From Limnoglobus roseus (GTDB taxonomy: Bacteria; Planctomycetota; Planctomycetia; Gemmatales; Gemmataceae), in the NCBI RefSeq assembly GCF_008254045.1, contig NZ_CP042425.1:2666001-2730000 (forward strand): 64,000 nucleotides of DNA, read 5' to 3'. A program made the position numbers and the translations under genes. Position 1 is the stretch's first letter, and each line of letters begins with the position of its first letter. Below the pieces are notes generated by a model. That model saw only the letters and a program-made list of their open reading frames with translations. It was not told where the DNA came from and did no database searches. Shown here one piece after another: positions 42,051-50,541 of this stretch.

Positions 42051-44987
42051 ATGCGTTGGCTGTTCCCGCTCGCTCTTTCGCTGTTCGCCCCGCCGCTGTT
42101 CGCGGCCCCGCCGGATTTCGACAAGCAGGTCGCGCCGCTGATCGCCCGCCGTTGTCTCGACTGCCACGCCGGGGCTGAGGCGAAGGGGAAACTCGACTTG
42201 AGCCGTAGGGCCGGGGCAGCAGAAGTCATCGCAGGCAAGGCGGAGAGTGAACTGTGGAAGCGTGTCGCGGCCGACGAGATGCCGCCGAAGAAGCCGCTGA
42301 CCGCCGACGAGAAGGCAACACTGAAGGCGTGGCTCGACGCCGGGGCGATATGGGGCCGCGATCCGATCGACCCGCTCGCGGCGACCACCGACCACCGGGC
42401 CGGCCGCGACTGGTGGGCTTTGCAGCCAGTGGTCAAGAGTCAGGAGTCAGGGGTCAGGAAATCCGTCGATGACTTCATCCGGGCGAAGCTAAGAGAGAGG
42501 GGACTTGCGCCGTCGCCGCCGGCGGACCCGCGGACGCAGATTCGGCGGCTGTACTTCGACCTGATCGGCCTGCCGCCGTCGCCGGAAGAGGTTGAGGCGT
42601 TCGCCAAGAACCCGACCGACGCGGCTTACGCGAAGGTCGTCGATCACCTACTGGCCAGCCCGCACTACGGCGAGCGGTGGGGCCGGCACTGGCTCGACCT
42701 CGTGCGGTACGGCGAGAGCGATAGCTTCGAGCGGAACGAACCCCGGCCGAACGCCTGGCACTACCGCGACTGGGTGATCGACGCCCTGAACGCGGACGTG
42801 CCGTACGACCGCTTCGCGAAGTTGCAACTCGCCGGCGATGCGCTCGAAACCGGCAACCCGAACGCGGTCAAGGCGGCCGGCTTCCTCGTCGCCGGCATTC
42901 ACAACACCGTCCTCGGTGCGGACGACGTTGCGAAGCGAACCGCCCGCCAAGACGAACTCGAAGACATGCTCGCGGCCGTCGGCCAGACGTTCCTCGGCCT
43001 GACGGTGCAGTGCGCCCGCTGCCACGACCACAAGTTCGACCCCGTCACGCAGGCCGACTACTACCGCCTCACGGCCGCCATCGGCGGCGTCTACCACGGC
43101 GAGCGCACGCTCACCTCGCCCGAGAACCAGCGGCGGAAGCAGGAACTTGAAGCGAAACTTGGTGCGGCCGAGAAGTCGCTGGCCGCGCTGGAAGCCGCCG
43201 GGCGACAGCGGGCGGCCAAACGGGCGGTGGCGACCTTGCCGGTGTCGCCCATTGGTCGGTGGACTTTCGAGAAGGACGCGACCGACAGTATCGGCTCGCT
43301 TCACGGCACTTTGAAGGACGGGGCGACTGTCGCCAGCGGCCGGCTGAAGCTCGACGGTCGGAAGGCGCACGTCGTGACGGCGGCACTGACGAAAGACTTG
43401 CGCGAGAAGACGCTGGAAGCATGGGTGGTGTTGCCGATGCTGGACCAAGGTGGTGGCGGCGTCATCACCGTGGAGACGGCCAACGGCGGCGTATTCGATT
43501 CCATCGTCTTCGCCGAAAATCAGCCGCGGAAGTGGATGGCCGGCAGCAACAGTTTCACGCGCACGCGGCCCGTGGCCGGCGAGTTGGAGAAGGAGACGGC
43601 CGCGCCGATTCACGTGGTCGTTGTGTATCACGCCGACGGCCGCATCGCTCTCTTCCGCAACGGGCAACCTTACGGTGAGCCGTACCGCCCCGGCGAGGCC
43701 GTGACCTTGAAAGCGGGCGACGCGCGGGTCGTCTTCGGCATGAGGCACACCGGCGGCGGCAAGCCGTTCCTGACCGGCGAGATCGAGGAAGCCCGGCTGT
43801 ACGATACGGCGTTGACGCCGGCCGACGTGGCCGCCTCCGCGAAGGCCGGCCCGGGTGCGGTCGGCGTGCGAGTGGAGGAAATGCTGGCGGCGCTCACGGT
43901 CGCGGAGAAAGCCGAGCGCGAGACACTCCTTGCCGAGCGAACGAAACTCCGCGAGCAGTTGGCCGCGATTCCGCCGCCGCTGCCGGTGTTCACCGTCCTC
44001 TCGAAGCCGGTACCACGGACGCACGTGCTGGCCCGTGGCAGTGTCGAGAAGCCGCTCGCCGAGGTGACGGCCGGTGGTGTGGCGGCGGTTTCCGGCGTCG
44101 CCGACTTCGGCCTGCCGGCGGACGCGGACGAGGGCCAGCGCCGGGCGAAGCTGGCCGCGTGGGTCGCCCGTGCGGAAAATCCGCTGTTCGCCCGGGTGAT
44201 CGTCAACCGCCTCTGGCACCACCACTTTGGTGTCGGCCTCGTCGAGACGCCGAGCGACTTCGGCTTCAACGGCGGTCGCCCTTCTCACCCGGAACTGCTC
44301 GACCGCCTCGCGGGCGAACTGATCGAACACGGCTGGTCGCTCAAGTACGTCCACAAACTCATGGTCACGAGCGCTGCCTATCGGCAGTCCTCGGCGAAGA
44401 ACCCGGCGGCGGTCGCAATGGATGCCGACAACCGCCTGCTGTGGCGGAAGTCGCCGACGCGGTTGGAAGCTGAGGCGATCCGCGACGCGATCTTGCAGGT
44501 GTCCGGCCAACTGAACCCGGCCGTCGGCGGGCCGCCGTTCCACGACGTGCGCACACACGGCAACGCCGGCACGAAGTTCTACGAGCCGATCGACCCGGAA
44601 GGAGCCGCGTTCCACCGCCGCACGGTCTACCGTTTCTCGCCGCGCGGCGAGCGGTCGGCGCTGTTGGAAACCTTCGACTGCCCGGACCCGTCGGCCCTCA
44701 CGCCGCGGCGGCAGGTGACGACGACCCCGCTGCAAGCCCTGGCTCTCTGGAACGACAGCTTCGTTCTGCGGATGAGCGGCCACTTCGAGAAGCGGATCGA
44801 AGCCGAGCGTGCGAAGGCTGATGACATTGCGGTGTCAGCGAAGGTGGAGCGGGCTTACCGACTGGCTCTCGGTCGTTCGCCGACAGACGGGGAGTTGAAG
44901 CCTGCGGTGGCATTCGTGGAGAAGCACGGCCTGAAGTCGCTCGGCCGCGTGCTGTTCAATTGCGACGAATTCGTGGTGATCGAATGA
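42051..44987 (+). CDS. Planctomycete PSCyt1-DUF1549-LamG-DUF1553 protein
   Basis: The protein has 978 residues from ATG 42051, giving a signal peptide (MRWLFPLALSLFAPPLFAAP). A PSCyt1 domain has CLDCH (about 39-43) and MPPKKPLT. DUF1549 includes RRLYFDLIGLPPSPEEVEAF, WGRHWLDLVRYGES and ARCHDHKFDP. A LamG-like concanavalin domain (about 400-590) is inserted. DUF1553 follows with VNRLWHHHFG and TPSDFGFNGGRPSHPELLD. The family is specific to planctomycetes and relatives, is secreted and of unknown chemistry, often linked to polysaccharide use. A run of four 7-mers at 42432-42459 adds SQESGV-like residues. Stop overlaps the DUF1501 start (ATGA). Confidence 0.94.
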   Translation: MRWLFPLALSLFAPPLFAAPPDFDKQVAPLIARRCLDCHAGAEAKGKLDLSRRAGAAEVIAGKAESELWKRVAADEMPPKKPLTADEKATLKAWLDAGAIWGRDPIDPLAATTDHRAGRDWWALQPVVKSQESGVRKSVDDFIRAKLRERGLAPSPPADPRTQIRRLYFDLIGLPPSPEEVEAFAKNPTDAAYAKVVDHLLASPHYGERWGRHWLDLVRYGESDSFERNEPRPNAWHYRDWVIDALNADVPYDRFAKLQLAGDALETGNPNAVKAAGFLVAGIHNTVLGADDVAKRTARQDELEDMLAAVGQTFLGLTVQCARCHDHKFDPVTQADYYRLTAAIGGVYHGERTLTSPENQRRKQELEAKLGAAEKSLAALEAAGRQRAAKRAVATLPVSPIGRWTFEKDATDSIGSLHGTLKDGATVASGRLKLDGRKAHVVTAALTKDLREKTLEAWVVLPMLDQGGGGVITVETANGGVFDSIVFAENQPRKWMAGSNSFTRTRPVAGELEKETAAPIHVVVVYHADGRIALFRNGQPYGEPYRPGEAVTLKAGDARVVFGMRHTGGGKPFLTGEIEEARLYDTALTPADVAASAKAGPGAVGVRVEEMLAALTVAEKAERETLLAERTKLREQLAAIPPPLPVFTVLSKPVPRTHVLARGSVEKPLAEVTAGGVAAVSGVADFGLPADADEGQRRAKLAAWVARAENPLFARVIVNRLWHHHFGVGLVETPSDFGFNGGRPSHPELLDRLAGELIEHGWSLKYVHKLMVTSAAYRQSSAKNPAAVAMDADNRLLWRKSPTRLEAEAIRDAILQVSGQLNPAVGGPPFHDVRTHGNAGTKFYEPIDPEGAAFHRRTVYRFSPRGERSALLETFDCPDPSALTPRRQVTTTPLQALALWNDSFVLRMSGHFEKRIEAERAKADDIAVSAKVERAYRLALGRSPTDGELKPAVAFVEKHGLKSLGRVLFNCDEFVVIE
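42432..42459. repeat. Four tandem GTCAGGA-type heptamers inside the PSCyt1/DUF1549 gene
   Basis: GTCAAGA, GTCAGGA, GTCAGGG and GTCAGGA lie head to tail and are translated in frame as part of VKSQESGVRK. The unit is the same as in the arms of the element at 52781-52884. There is no opposite arm here. Confidence 0.75.
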
Positions 44988-46390
44988 CCCCGCCTCTCCT
45001 CTCTCGCCGCGACTTCGGCTCTTGGTCTGTCGGCGGCCTCGCGGCCACGGCTCTGTTGCACCTGCTCGGTCGTGAGGCATCTGCGGCCCCGCAGCCGCAC
45101 TTCGAGGCGAAGGCGAAGCGGGTTGTTCACATCTCGCTCATCGGCGGGCTGAGCCACCTCGACTCGTTCGACTACAAGCCGAAGCTCGCGAAGTTGCACG
45201 GCAAGAAACTCGACACCACCGAGACGCCGGACATCTTCTTCGGGCAGGTTGGCCTCCTGCGGCAGCCGGACTGGAAGTTCCGGCCGCGCGGCCAGTCGGG
45301 GCTGATGATCTCGGACCTGTTCCCGCATGTCGCCGAGATGGCCGACGAACTCACCGTCATCCGCTCGATGACGGCCGACTCCGCGAACCACACGCCGGCG
45401 CTCTACCTCGGCAACAGCGGCTTCCAGTTCAGCGGCTTCCCCTCAATGGGCAGTTGGGCGAGCTTCGGCCTCGGCAGCGAGTCGGAGGAACTGCCCGCCT
45501 ACGTGGTGCTGCCCGACCCGCGTGGCCAACCCAACGGCGGGGCGGCCGTCTGGTCAAACGGCTTCCTGCCGGCCGAGCACCAGGGCGTCGTGCTGCAATC
45601 GGGCGAGTCGCCGGTCCGCGACCTGTTCCCGAAGGAGAAGCAACCGGCCGAGGCCGAGAGCCGTGAGTTGCTGAAGGCGATGAACGCGGCGCACCGGGAA
45701 CACTCCGGGGCCGACGATCTGCTCGCTGCCCGCACCCGCAGCTACGAACTCGCCGCCCGGATGCAGTTGTCCGTGCCGGCGGTGGCGGACGTCTCGAAGG
45801 AGACGAAGGACACGCACACGCTCTACGGCCTCGATGACCCGAAGACGGCGGCGTTCGGTCGCAACTGCCTGCTCGCCCGCCGACTGCTGGAGAAGGGCGT
45901 GCGGTTCGTGCAACTCTTCTCCGGCGGGCCGGTCGCCGGCAGCCCGCGGGTGAGTTGGGACGCGCACGAGAACGTGAAGGAGAACCACACGCTCGAAGCC
46001 GAGCGGATCGACCGGCCGGTTGGGGCATTGCTCCGCGACTTGAAGCAGCGCGGGATGTTGAAGGACACGCTCGTGCTGTTCACGACGGAGTTCGGCCGCA
46101 CGCCGTTCGCGCAGTCGGGGCCGACGATCGTGGGGCCGGGTCGCGATCACAACAAGTACGGGTTCAGCGTGTGGATGGCCGGGGCGGGGCTGAAAGCGGG
46201 TAGCGTGTACGGCGCGACCGACGACATCGGCTGGAAAGTGGCCGAGCGGCCGGTGCCGTGGCACGACTTCCACGCGACCGTGTTGCACCTGCTCGGGCTG
46301 AACCACGAGAAACTGACGTTCTACCACAACGGGATTCAGCGGCGGCTGACGAACGTCCACGGCGAGGTGGTGAAGGGCGTGCTCGGTTAG
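44984..46390 (+). CDS. DUF1501 protein with Tat signal
   Basis: The protein has 468 residues from ATG 44984, overlapping the previous TGA. The N-terminus LLSRRDFGSWSVGGLAATALLHLLGREASA is a twin-arginine signal, so it is exported folded. VVHISLIGGLSHLDSFDYKP, LFTTEFGRTPF, GRDHNKYGFSVWMAGAG and WHDFHATVLHLLGL are the DUF1501 landmarks, similar in layout to alkaline-phosphatase/sulfatase-fold proteins. DUF1501 and DUF1549/1553 proteins are nearly always encoded in pairs in planctomycetes and probably act together at the cell surface. The operon ends here, facing a convergent gene 23 bp away. Confidence 0.94.
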   Translation: MTPPLLSRRDFGSWSVGGLAATALLHLLGREASAAPQPHFEAKAKRVVHISLIGGLSHLDSFDYKPKLAKLHGKKLDTTETPDIFFGQVGLLRQPDWKFRPRGQSGLMISDLFPHVAEMADELTVIRSMTADSANHTPALYLGNSGFQFSGFPSMGSWASFGLGSESEELPAYVVLPDPRGQPNGGAAVWSNGFLPAEHQGVVLQSGESPVRDLFPKEKQPAEAESRELLKAMNAAHREHSGADDLLAARTRSYELAARMQLSVPAVADVSKETKDTHTLYGLDDPKTAAFGRNCLLARRLLEKGVRFVQLFSGGPVAGSPRVSWDAHENVKENHTLEAERIDRPVGALLRDLKQRGMLKDTLVLFTTEFGRTPFAQSGPTIVGPGRDHNKYGFSVWMAGAGLKAGSVYGATDDIGWKVAERPVPWHDFHATVLHLLGLNHEKLTFYHNGIQRRLTNVHGEVVKGVLG

Positions 46391-46405
46391 CGTGCGACCC
46401 GCTGG

Positions 46406-46423
46406 CCCCGGCGCTAACCGGGG
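46406..46423. terminator. Short GC hairpin at the convergent gene junction
   Basis: Six-base arms CCCCGG / CCGGGG with a 6-nt loop lie between the DUF1501 stop and the minus-strand gene's stop, overlapping the latter. No clear T run follows, so termination function is uncertain. Confidence 0.35.
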
Positions 46424-46758
46424 TTCTGGATTTGCCAGCGGTCGCCGGTCGGTGCGATTCGCACGCGGTGGCGGCACGCGGTGGGCGGGAACTCTGCCGC
46501 CGTGAACGCGATCAGGGCCAGGCACTCGGCGGGTTGCCCCTTCTCGGCGAGGCGGTCGATTCGCAACATTCCGTCGGGCGTTGGGTGCAGCAGGATGTGG
46601 CCCAACCCCAGGCCGACCGGGATTCCGCGGTCCCAGAGCTTGCGGAACTGGTGGTAGAACTCCAGTTCCGCCGAGCGCGGGTCGCCGGGGACGAGAAACG
46701 GTTTGTGCATCAACTCTAACGCCATGCCGAGCAGTTCGAAGAGCGGGTCGGCACTCAT
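46414..46758 (-). CDS. Small conserved-looking hypothetical protein coupled to aminotransferase
   Basis: The protein has 114 residues. ATG 46758 overlaps the aminotransferase stop (46755-46757), so translation is coupled; a much longer in-frame reading antisense to the aminotransferase is not credible. Contents: PLFELLGMALELMHKPFLVPGD, then YHQFRKLWDRGIPVGLGLGHILLHP and a C-terminal EFPPTACRHRVRIAPTGDRWQIQ. No TM helix or known motif is visible. It is a cytoplasmic protein of unknown role, perhaps working with the aminotransferase. Confidence 0.65.
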   Translation of the reverse strand: MSADPLFELLGMALELMHKPFLVPGDPRSAELEFYHQFRKLWDRGIPVGLGLGHILLHPTPDGMLRIDRLAEKGQPAECLALIAFTAAEFPPTACRHRVRIAPTGDRWQIQNPG

Positions 46759-48146
46759 GCGTGTTGCTCCGGCACGGGTTCGCCCGCCAATCGGCCGGCG
46801 GCTCGGTCGATCAGGGCCAGCGCGTGGGCCGCCTCTTCGGGCGTGATCGTCAGCGGCGGGGCGACGCGGATCACTTTCTTCGACAGGGGGCCGAGCAGGT
46901 GGACGCCGTCCGTGCCGTCGCCGTGGTAGCACGATAACACGAGCGCGTTCGCCCATTCGGCGGCCGTCTTCCCGGCGTGGTCCCGCATCTCGACGCCCCA
47001 GACCATGCCGCCCTTCTCGCCGCGGACGTTCGCCACGAACAGGAACCGCTTCAGCAACAGTAACCCCTCTTCGATGAGTCGGGATGATTCGGCCATCCCG
47101 CCGATCACGTCGCGGGCCTCGAACTCGTCGAGAGTGGCCAGCACGGCGGCGGCGCTCAGCGGGTTCGCGCTCCAGGTGTCAGACGCTTCGCCGTAGTCGA
47201 GCGAACTGAACACGTTGGCCCGGCCGACGGCCGCGGCCACCGGCACGCCGTTGCCCAACCCCTTGCCGAGCACGACGACGTCCGGTGTGAGGCCGTAGGT
47301 TTCGAAGGCGAACAGCTTCCCGGTGCGGCCGAAGTTCGCCTGCACTTCGTCGAGGATGAACACGAGGTCGTGCTCGCGGCAGAAGCGTTCCAGTAATTGC
47401 AGGTACGCCTTCGGCGGGTGGTATGAGCCGCCGCCGCCGAGGTACGGCTCGGTCATGAGTGTGCCGAGCTTCGGGCCGAACTGGTGCCAGAGGGCGTCGA
47501 GTTCCTTCTGGTACGGCGTCGGGTCGAACGGGCCGTCCCGCATCGCCACGTCCTGGCACTCGGCCATCGGGAAGCTGATGAACCGCACGCGCGGGTCGCG
47601 CTCGGCGTCAGTCTCGCTGCCGGTGACGGCGTGCGACAGGCCCTTCTTGCCGTGGAAGCCGAACCGCGTGGCGAGGACCATCGGCCGCGCCTTGTCGCGG
47701 GCCATCGCTGCCCAGAGCGCCTTCTGAATCGCCTCCGATCCGGACGCCGCCCACAGGACCGATTGCAGGTGTGCGCCGCCGGGGCAGTGGTGCAGCGCCT
47801 TGAGCAGTCGGCGGTTGGCCTCGGCTTCCACCGGCGTGATCGCGTTGTACGCGGTCATCGGCACGGCCGGCGAATACTCGCCCACGTGGCCGCCCGGCGG
47901 CCAGCCCATGTACCGGCAGAAGTGTTGCATCCACCGCGTCGGGTTGTGGCCGAGGTTCGAGACGAGGACGCCGGAACTGAAGTCGTACAGTCGGCGGCCG
48001 TCGGGCGTCCAGTGGAAGACGCCCGCACTCTCGGCGATGACGGCCTGCGTCGGCGTGAACGTGCGGAGGCTCCGGGGTTCCGTCCGCGTGATCGTTTCGC
48101 GGTTGGCGTTGGCGGCCGGTTCGTCCGCGTGGCGTATCGCCGTCAT
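46755..48146 (-). CDS. Class III (fold type I) PLP-dependent aminotransferase
   Basis: The protein has 463 residues. PLP-fold landmarks: GSEAIQKALWAAM (phosphate region), FHGKKGLSHAVTG, DEVQANFGRTGKLFAFE with the PLP-ring Asp, and VVLGKGLGNGVPVAAAVG with the Schiff-base Lys. The C-terminal domain ends with IRVAPPLTITPEEAAHAL. It resembles ornithine/4-aminobutyrate/diaminobutyrate aminotransferases. The substrate cannot be set from sequence alone. It is first of a two-gene operon with the small protein above. Confidence 0.88.
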   Translation of the reverse strand: MTAIRHADEPAANANRETITRTEPRSLRTFTPTQAVIAESAGVFHWTPDGRRLYDFSSGVLVSNLGHNPTRWMQHFCRYMGWPPGGHVGEYSPAVPMTAYNAITPVEAEANRRLLKALHHCPGGAHLQSVLWAASGSEAIQKALWAAMARDKARPMVLATRFGFHGKKGLSHAVTGSETDAERDPRVRFISFPMAECQDVAMRDGPFDPTPYQKELDALWHQFGPKLGTLMTEPYLGGGGSYHPPKAYLQLLERFCREHDLVFILDEVQANFGRTGKLFAFETYGLTPDVVVLGKGLGNGVPVAAAVGRANVFSSLDYGEASDTWSANPLSAAAVLATLDEFEARDVIGGMAESSRLIEEGLLLLKRFLFVANVRGEKGGMVWGVEMRDHAGKTAAEWANALVLSCYHGDGTDGVHLLGPLSKKVIRVAPPLTITPEEAAHALALIDRAAGRLAGEPVPEQHA

Positions 48147-48229
48147 GGGTGCTCCCGGTTTGATAGGGCAACTGTCCCTGACATTATCGGAACGCGGCCC
48201 CGTCCGCCCATCGGTGGGCGAGAAACGAC

Positions 48230-48260
48230 GCGGCCCCGGCGAGGTCTTCGCCGGGGCCGC
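48230..48260 (-). terminator. Probable terminator of the outer-membrane barrel gene
   Basis: A perfect 13-bp GC-rich stem (GCGGCCCCGGCGA / TCGCCGGGGCCGC) with a 5-nt loop lies 18 bp after the minus-strand stop at 48278. The downstream minus-strand sequence TCGTTTCTC is only weakly T-rich. Confidence 0.65.
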
Positions 48261-48277
48261 GTTCCGGGTACGGGGGT

Positions 48278-50032
48278 TTAGTACCGGATGTTGAAGAGGG
48301 CCGCCAGGGTGCTGGCGTTCGTCCCGGCCCCGGGGGCGGCCGTGTCGCGGAGGAAGCCGCCGCCGAACAGGTAGGCGTAGCTGACCAGGAAGTCGGTCCG
48401 CCGCGTCAGGTGGAAGTTGTTGATGATGTCCACTTCCGAGCCGACGTAGGGCGAAGCGCGGCCGGTGGCGTCCCGGCGGTAGGCGACGCCGGCCGTGTTG
48501 TACAGGCCGTCGCGGACGCTATCCAGCCAGAAGTTGTGGACCTGGATGTTCGTCGTCAGCCACTTCTGGGGGTACAGGTAGAGGCTGAAGTTCACGTCGT
48601 GGATGTTCTGCCGGCCGACCAAGTCCGCCCACCCGAGGTAGTAGTGGCCGAACGGGAAGAGCTGGTTGAACGTCGAGTACCGGCTGCCGCCGTTCGGGCT
48701 GTCGTCGCCGCTGGCGTAGTCGTAGGTCGCCCACAGGGTCGGGTTCCACGCCGCCTTGCGGAAGTTAATCCCCGCCCCGGCCGACGCGAAGCCCGCGAAG
48801 ATGTCCTGCTGGCCGCGCTGGCCGAACTGGAGGCCGCCTTCGACGTCCCACAACAGCTTGTAGCAGTCGTTGAGGTCTTTGTCGCCGTAGTACCGCCCGC
48901 CGACGGTGTGCGTCGTGGCCGGTGCCCGCACGATGCCTTGCTGGGTGACGTTATTGACGTTGTCGAGGATCAAATAGTACAGGTCGATGGCCTGGCCCTT
49001 CTTCGGGCGGTAGGTCATGAACGTCCCGGCGAAGAGTTGGTTGTTGTCGCCGCTGTCGAGCTTGTTCGCGTTCGGCACAACCGGTTGCAACACGAACGCA
49101 TCGAAGTCGAGCTTCTCGCCGGTGCGGAGCAGCCGCAGCCCCTGGAACGTCCGCCGGGTGTTCGCCCAGTCAAGGGCGGAGATCAGCCGCTGTGAGCCGA
49201 GGGACAGTTCTTGCCGGCCGGCCCGCAGGTAGACCGGGGCGTTGGCAACGTCGCCGAGCTTCACGTCGATGAACAGGTTCTGGATGTCCGGCCCGGACTC
49301 GTCGATGACCAGCGGGGCCACGTCCTGGAACTGCGTGTATGTGACGTTGGCCTCGACGTAGAACCGGAACACGTCCTTGTACCACAAGTCCAAGTAGGGG
49401 CGGAACCGCGAGAGTTGGTAGACGTTGTTGGTGTTCGTCAGGCGGCTGCTGTACTCGTTCATGTACCGCGTCCACGCCTGGCCGCCGACGGCCATCAGCC
49501 AGTCGTCGCCGAGGTGGATGCGCTTCAACTCGTCGAGCCGGTCCTTGGGCGGCGTCTTCGGGTCGTCGAGGTAGCGCCAGTCGCCGTCATAGAACGGCAA
49601 CGGCTGGAGGGCGGACGGGGCGTACCCGAACTTTGGCGGCGCGTCGACTTCCTTCCCCTGGACGGCAGCGAGGAGGTTGTACGCCCCCTTGCCGCTCGGC
49701 GGGATTGGGAACATCCCCGCCCGCGTCTGTGTGCGGACCGGTGGCACCTTCTTGAAGTTGAACGGCTGGCAGGAATCGCACCCGCTACCGCCGCACGCCG
49801 GGCACGCGCCGCCGTCCGGAACCGGGGCTGGTGCAGGGACCGCCATCGGGGTTACGACCGGGGCCGTCACAGGCGGTGCCGCCGGCGGCATCGGGGCGAT
49901 TTTTTCGACGGGGGCGGCCGCCGAGGTCGGGAGACGCTCCCCGACGGGCGACTGTGCGGACGCCGATTGAATCCCCACCCACGCGACCGTGGCGGCCATC
50001 GTTTGGGGCAGGAAGCGGGTTAACCAGGGCAT
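48278..50032 (-). CDS. Outer-membrane beta-barrel protein, alginate-export (AlgE)-like
   Basis: The protein has 584 residues from ATG 50032, with AAGGAG about 9 bp upstream. A signal peptide (ending SASAQ) is followed by a Pro/Ala-rich linker and a Cys-rich patch CPACGGSGCDSCQ (about residues 77-89). The remainder alternates in barrel fashion: RFYVEANVTYTQFQDV, YLRAGRQELSLGSQRLISALDWANTRR, and a C-terminus ending LAALFNIRY with the terminal aromatic common to barrels. The GRQELSLGSQRL-type segment is typical of alginate-export family porins in planctomycetes. Cargo is unknown. Confidence 0.72.
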   Translation of the reverse strand: MPWLTRFLPQTMAATVAWVGIQSASAQSPVGERLPTSAAAPVEKIAPMPPAAPPVTAPVVTPMAVPAPAPVPDGGACPACGGSGCDSCQPFNFKKVPPVRTQTRAGMFPIPPSGKGAYNLLAAVQGKEVDAPPKFGYAPSALQPLPFYDGDWRYLDDPKTPPKDRLDELKRIHLGDDWLMAVGGQAWTRYMNEYSSRLTNTNNVYQLSRFRPYLDLWYKDVFRFYVEANVTYTQFQDVAPLVIDESGPDIQNLFIDVKLGDVANAPVYLRAGRQELSLGSQRLISALDWANTRRTFQGLRLLRTGEKLDFDAFVLQPVVPNANKLDSGDNNQLFAGTFMTYRPKKGQAIDLYYLILDNVNNVTQQGIVRAPATTHTVGGRYYGDKDLNDCYKLLWDVEGGLQFGQRGQQDIFAGFASAGAGINFRKAAWNPTLWATYDYASGDDSPNGGSRYSTFNQLFPFGHYYLGWADLVGRQNIHDVNFSLYLYPQKWLTTNIQVHNFWLDSVRDGLYNTAGVAYRRDATGRASPYVGSEVDIINNFHLTRRTDFLVSYAYLFGGGFLRDTAAPGAGTNASTLAALFNIRY

Positions 50033-50250
50033 AGTGACTCACTCCTTTGAGCCGGTCGTTCGTGCCGCCGATGAGAGGGATTCAGCAAGAGCCGATTGGA
50101 ACAGACACCGGGTTCGTACGTCGAGTATCGGTCGAAGCGTCTGCCGGGTCGAATCCTGACACGTCCGGAATCGGCTCTGAGCGTTCGGCCACGAGTCACA
50201 AGAGACAAAGACCGTACAGACGGTACAAATTGCCGGTCGGGGCGCGTGGC

Positions 50251-50295
50251 CGAGCCTCCGGGGATGGTCTGGGGCACCATTCACCCGGAGGCTCG
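50251..50295. repeat. 12-bp inverted repeat next to the tRNA cluster
   Basis: Arms CGAGCCTCCGGG (50251-50262) and CCCGGAGGCTCG (50284-50295) are perfect, with a nested ATGGT/ACCAT pair in the loop. It lies 18 bp beyond the 3' end of the last minus-strand tRNA and may terminate or process that transcript. The rest of 50033-50313 holds no gene I can support. Confidence 0.6.
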
Positions 50296-50313
50296 CCGTA
50301 AGGGTCGTGAAGA

Positions 50314-50384
50314 TTTCGGGGGCTGGATTCGAACCAGCATCGCCGCCTTCAAAGGGCGGTGTCCTGCCGTTGGACGACCCCGAA
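50314..50384 (-). tRNA. tRNA-Gln(UUG)
   Basis: It folds as a 71-nt cloverleaf on the minus strand: acceptor TTCGGGG/CCCCGAA, D stem GTCC/GGAC, anticodon stem CCGCC/GGCGG with loop CTTTGAA (anticodon TTG), 4-nt variable region, T stem GCTGG/CCAGC with loop TTCGAAT. Discriminator is A; CCA is not encoded. Confidence 0.93.
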
Positions 50385-50389
50385 GCAAA

Positions 50390-50462
50390 TAGCCCGGGCG
50401 GGATTTGAACCCGCAACACACGACTTTTAAGGCCGCTGCGTCTACCGTTGCGCCACCGAGCC
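50390..50462 (-). tRNA. tRNA-Leu(UAA)-like gene with short variable region
   Basis: It is a 73-nt cloverleaf: acceptor GGCTCGG/CCGGGCT (first pair G-U), D stem GCGC/ACGC (one mismatch), anticodon stem GCGGC/GTCGT (two G-U) with loop CTTAAAA (anticodon TAA), T stem GCGGG/CCCGC with loop TTCAAAT, discriminator A. D-loop GGTAGACGC and the T arm resemble bacterial tRNA-Leu(UAA). However, the variable region is only 5 nt (GTGTT) instead of a class II long arm. CCA is not encoded. It could be atypical but functional, or decayed. Confidence 0.75.
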
Positions 50463-50470
50463 GGACCGAG

Positions 50471-50541
50471 TACGGGGAGAAGGATTCGAACCTTCACACG
50501 CGGCTTCAGAGACCGCTGGCCTACCGTTAGCCGATCCCCGT
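50471..50541 (-). tRNA. tRNA-Gln(CUG)
   Basis: It is a 71-nt cloverleaf: acceptor ACGGGGA/TCCCCGT, D stem GGCT/GGCC (one T-G), anticodon stem GCGGT/GCCGC with loop CTCTGAA (anticodon CTG), 4-nt variable region, T stem GAAGG/CCTTC with loop TTCGAAT. Discriminator is A; CCA is not encoded. It is first in the three-tRNA transcript. Confidence 0.92.

Noticed and set aside
50130..50160. Possible tRNA around GGGTCGAATCC
   Set aside because: The flanking bases do not form a T stem or acceptor stem.
50390..50462. Nonsense suppressor tRNA for the TAA in the Uma2 gene
   Set aside because: The anticodon is 5'-UAA-3', which reads UUA. A suppressor of the UAA stop would need 5'-UUA-3'.
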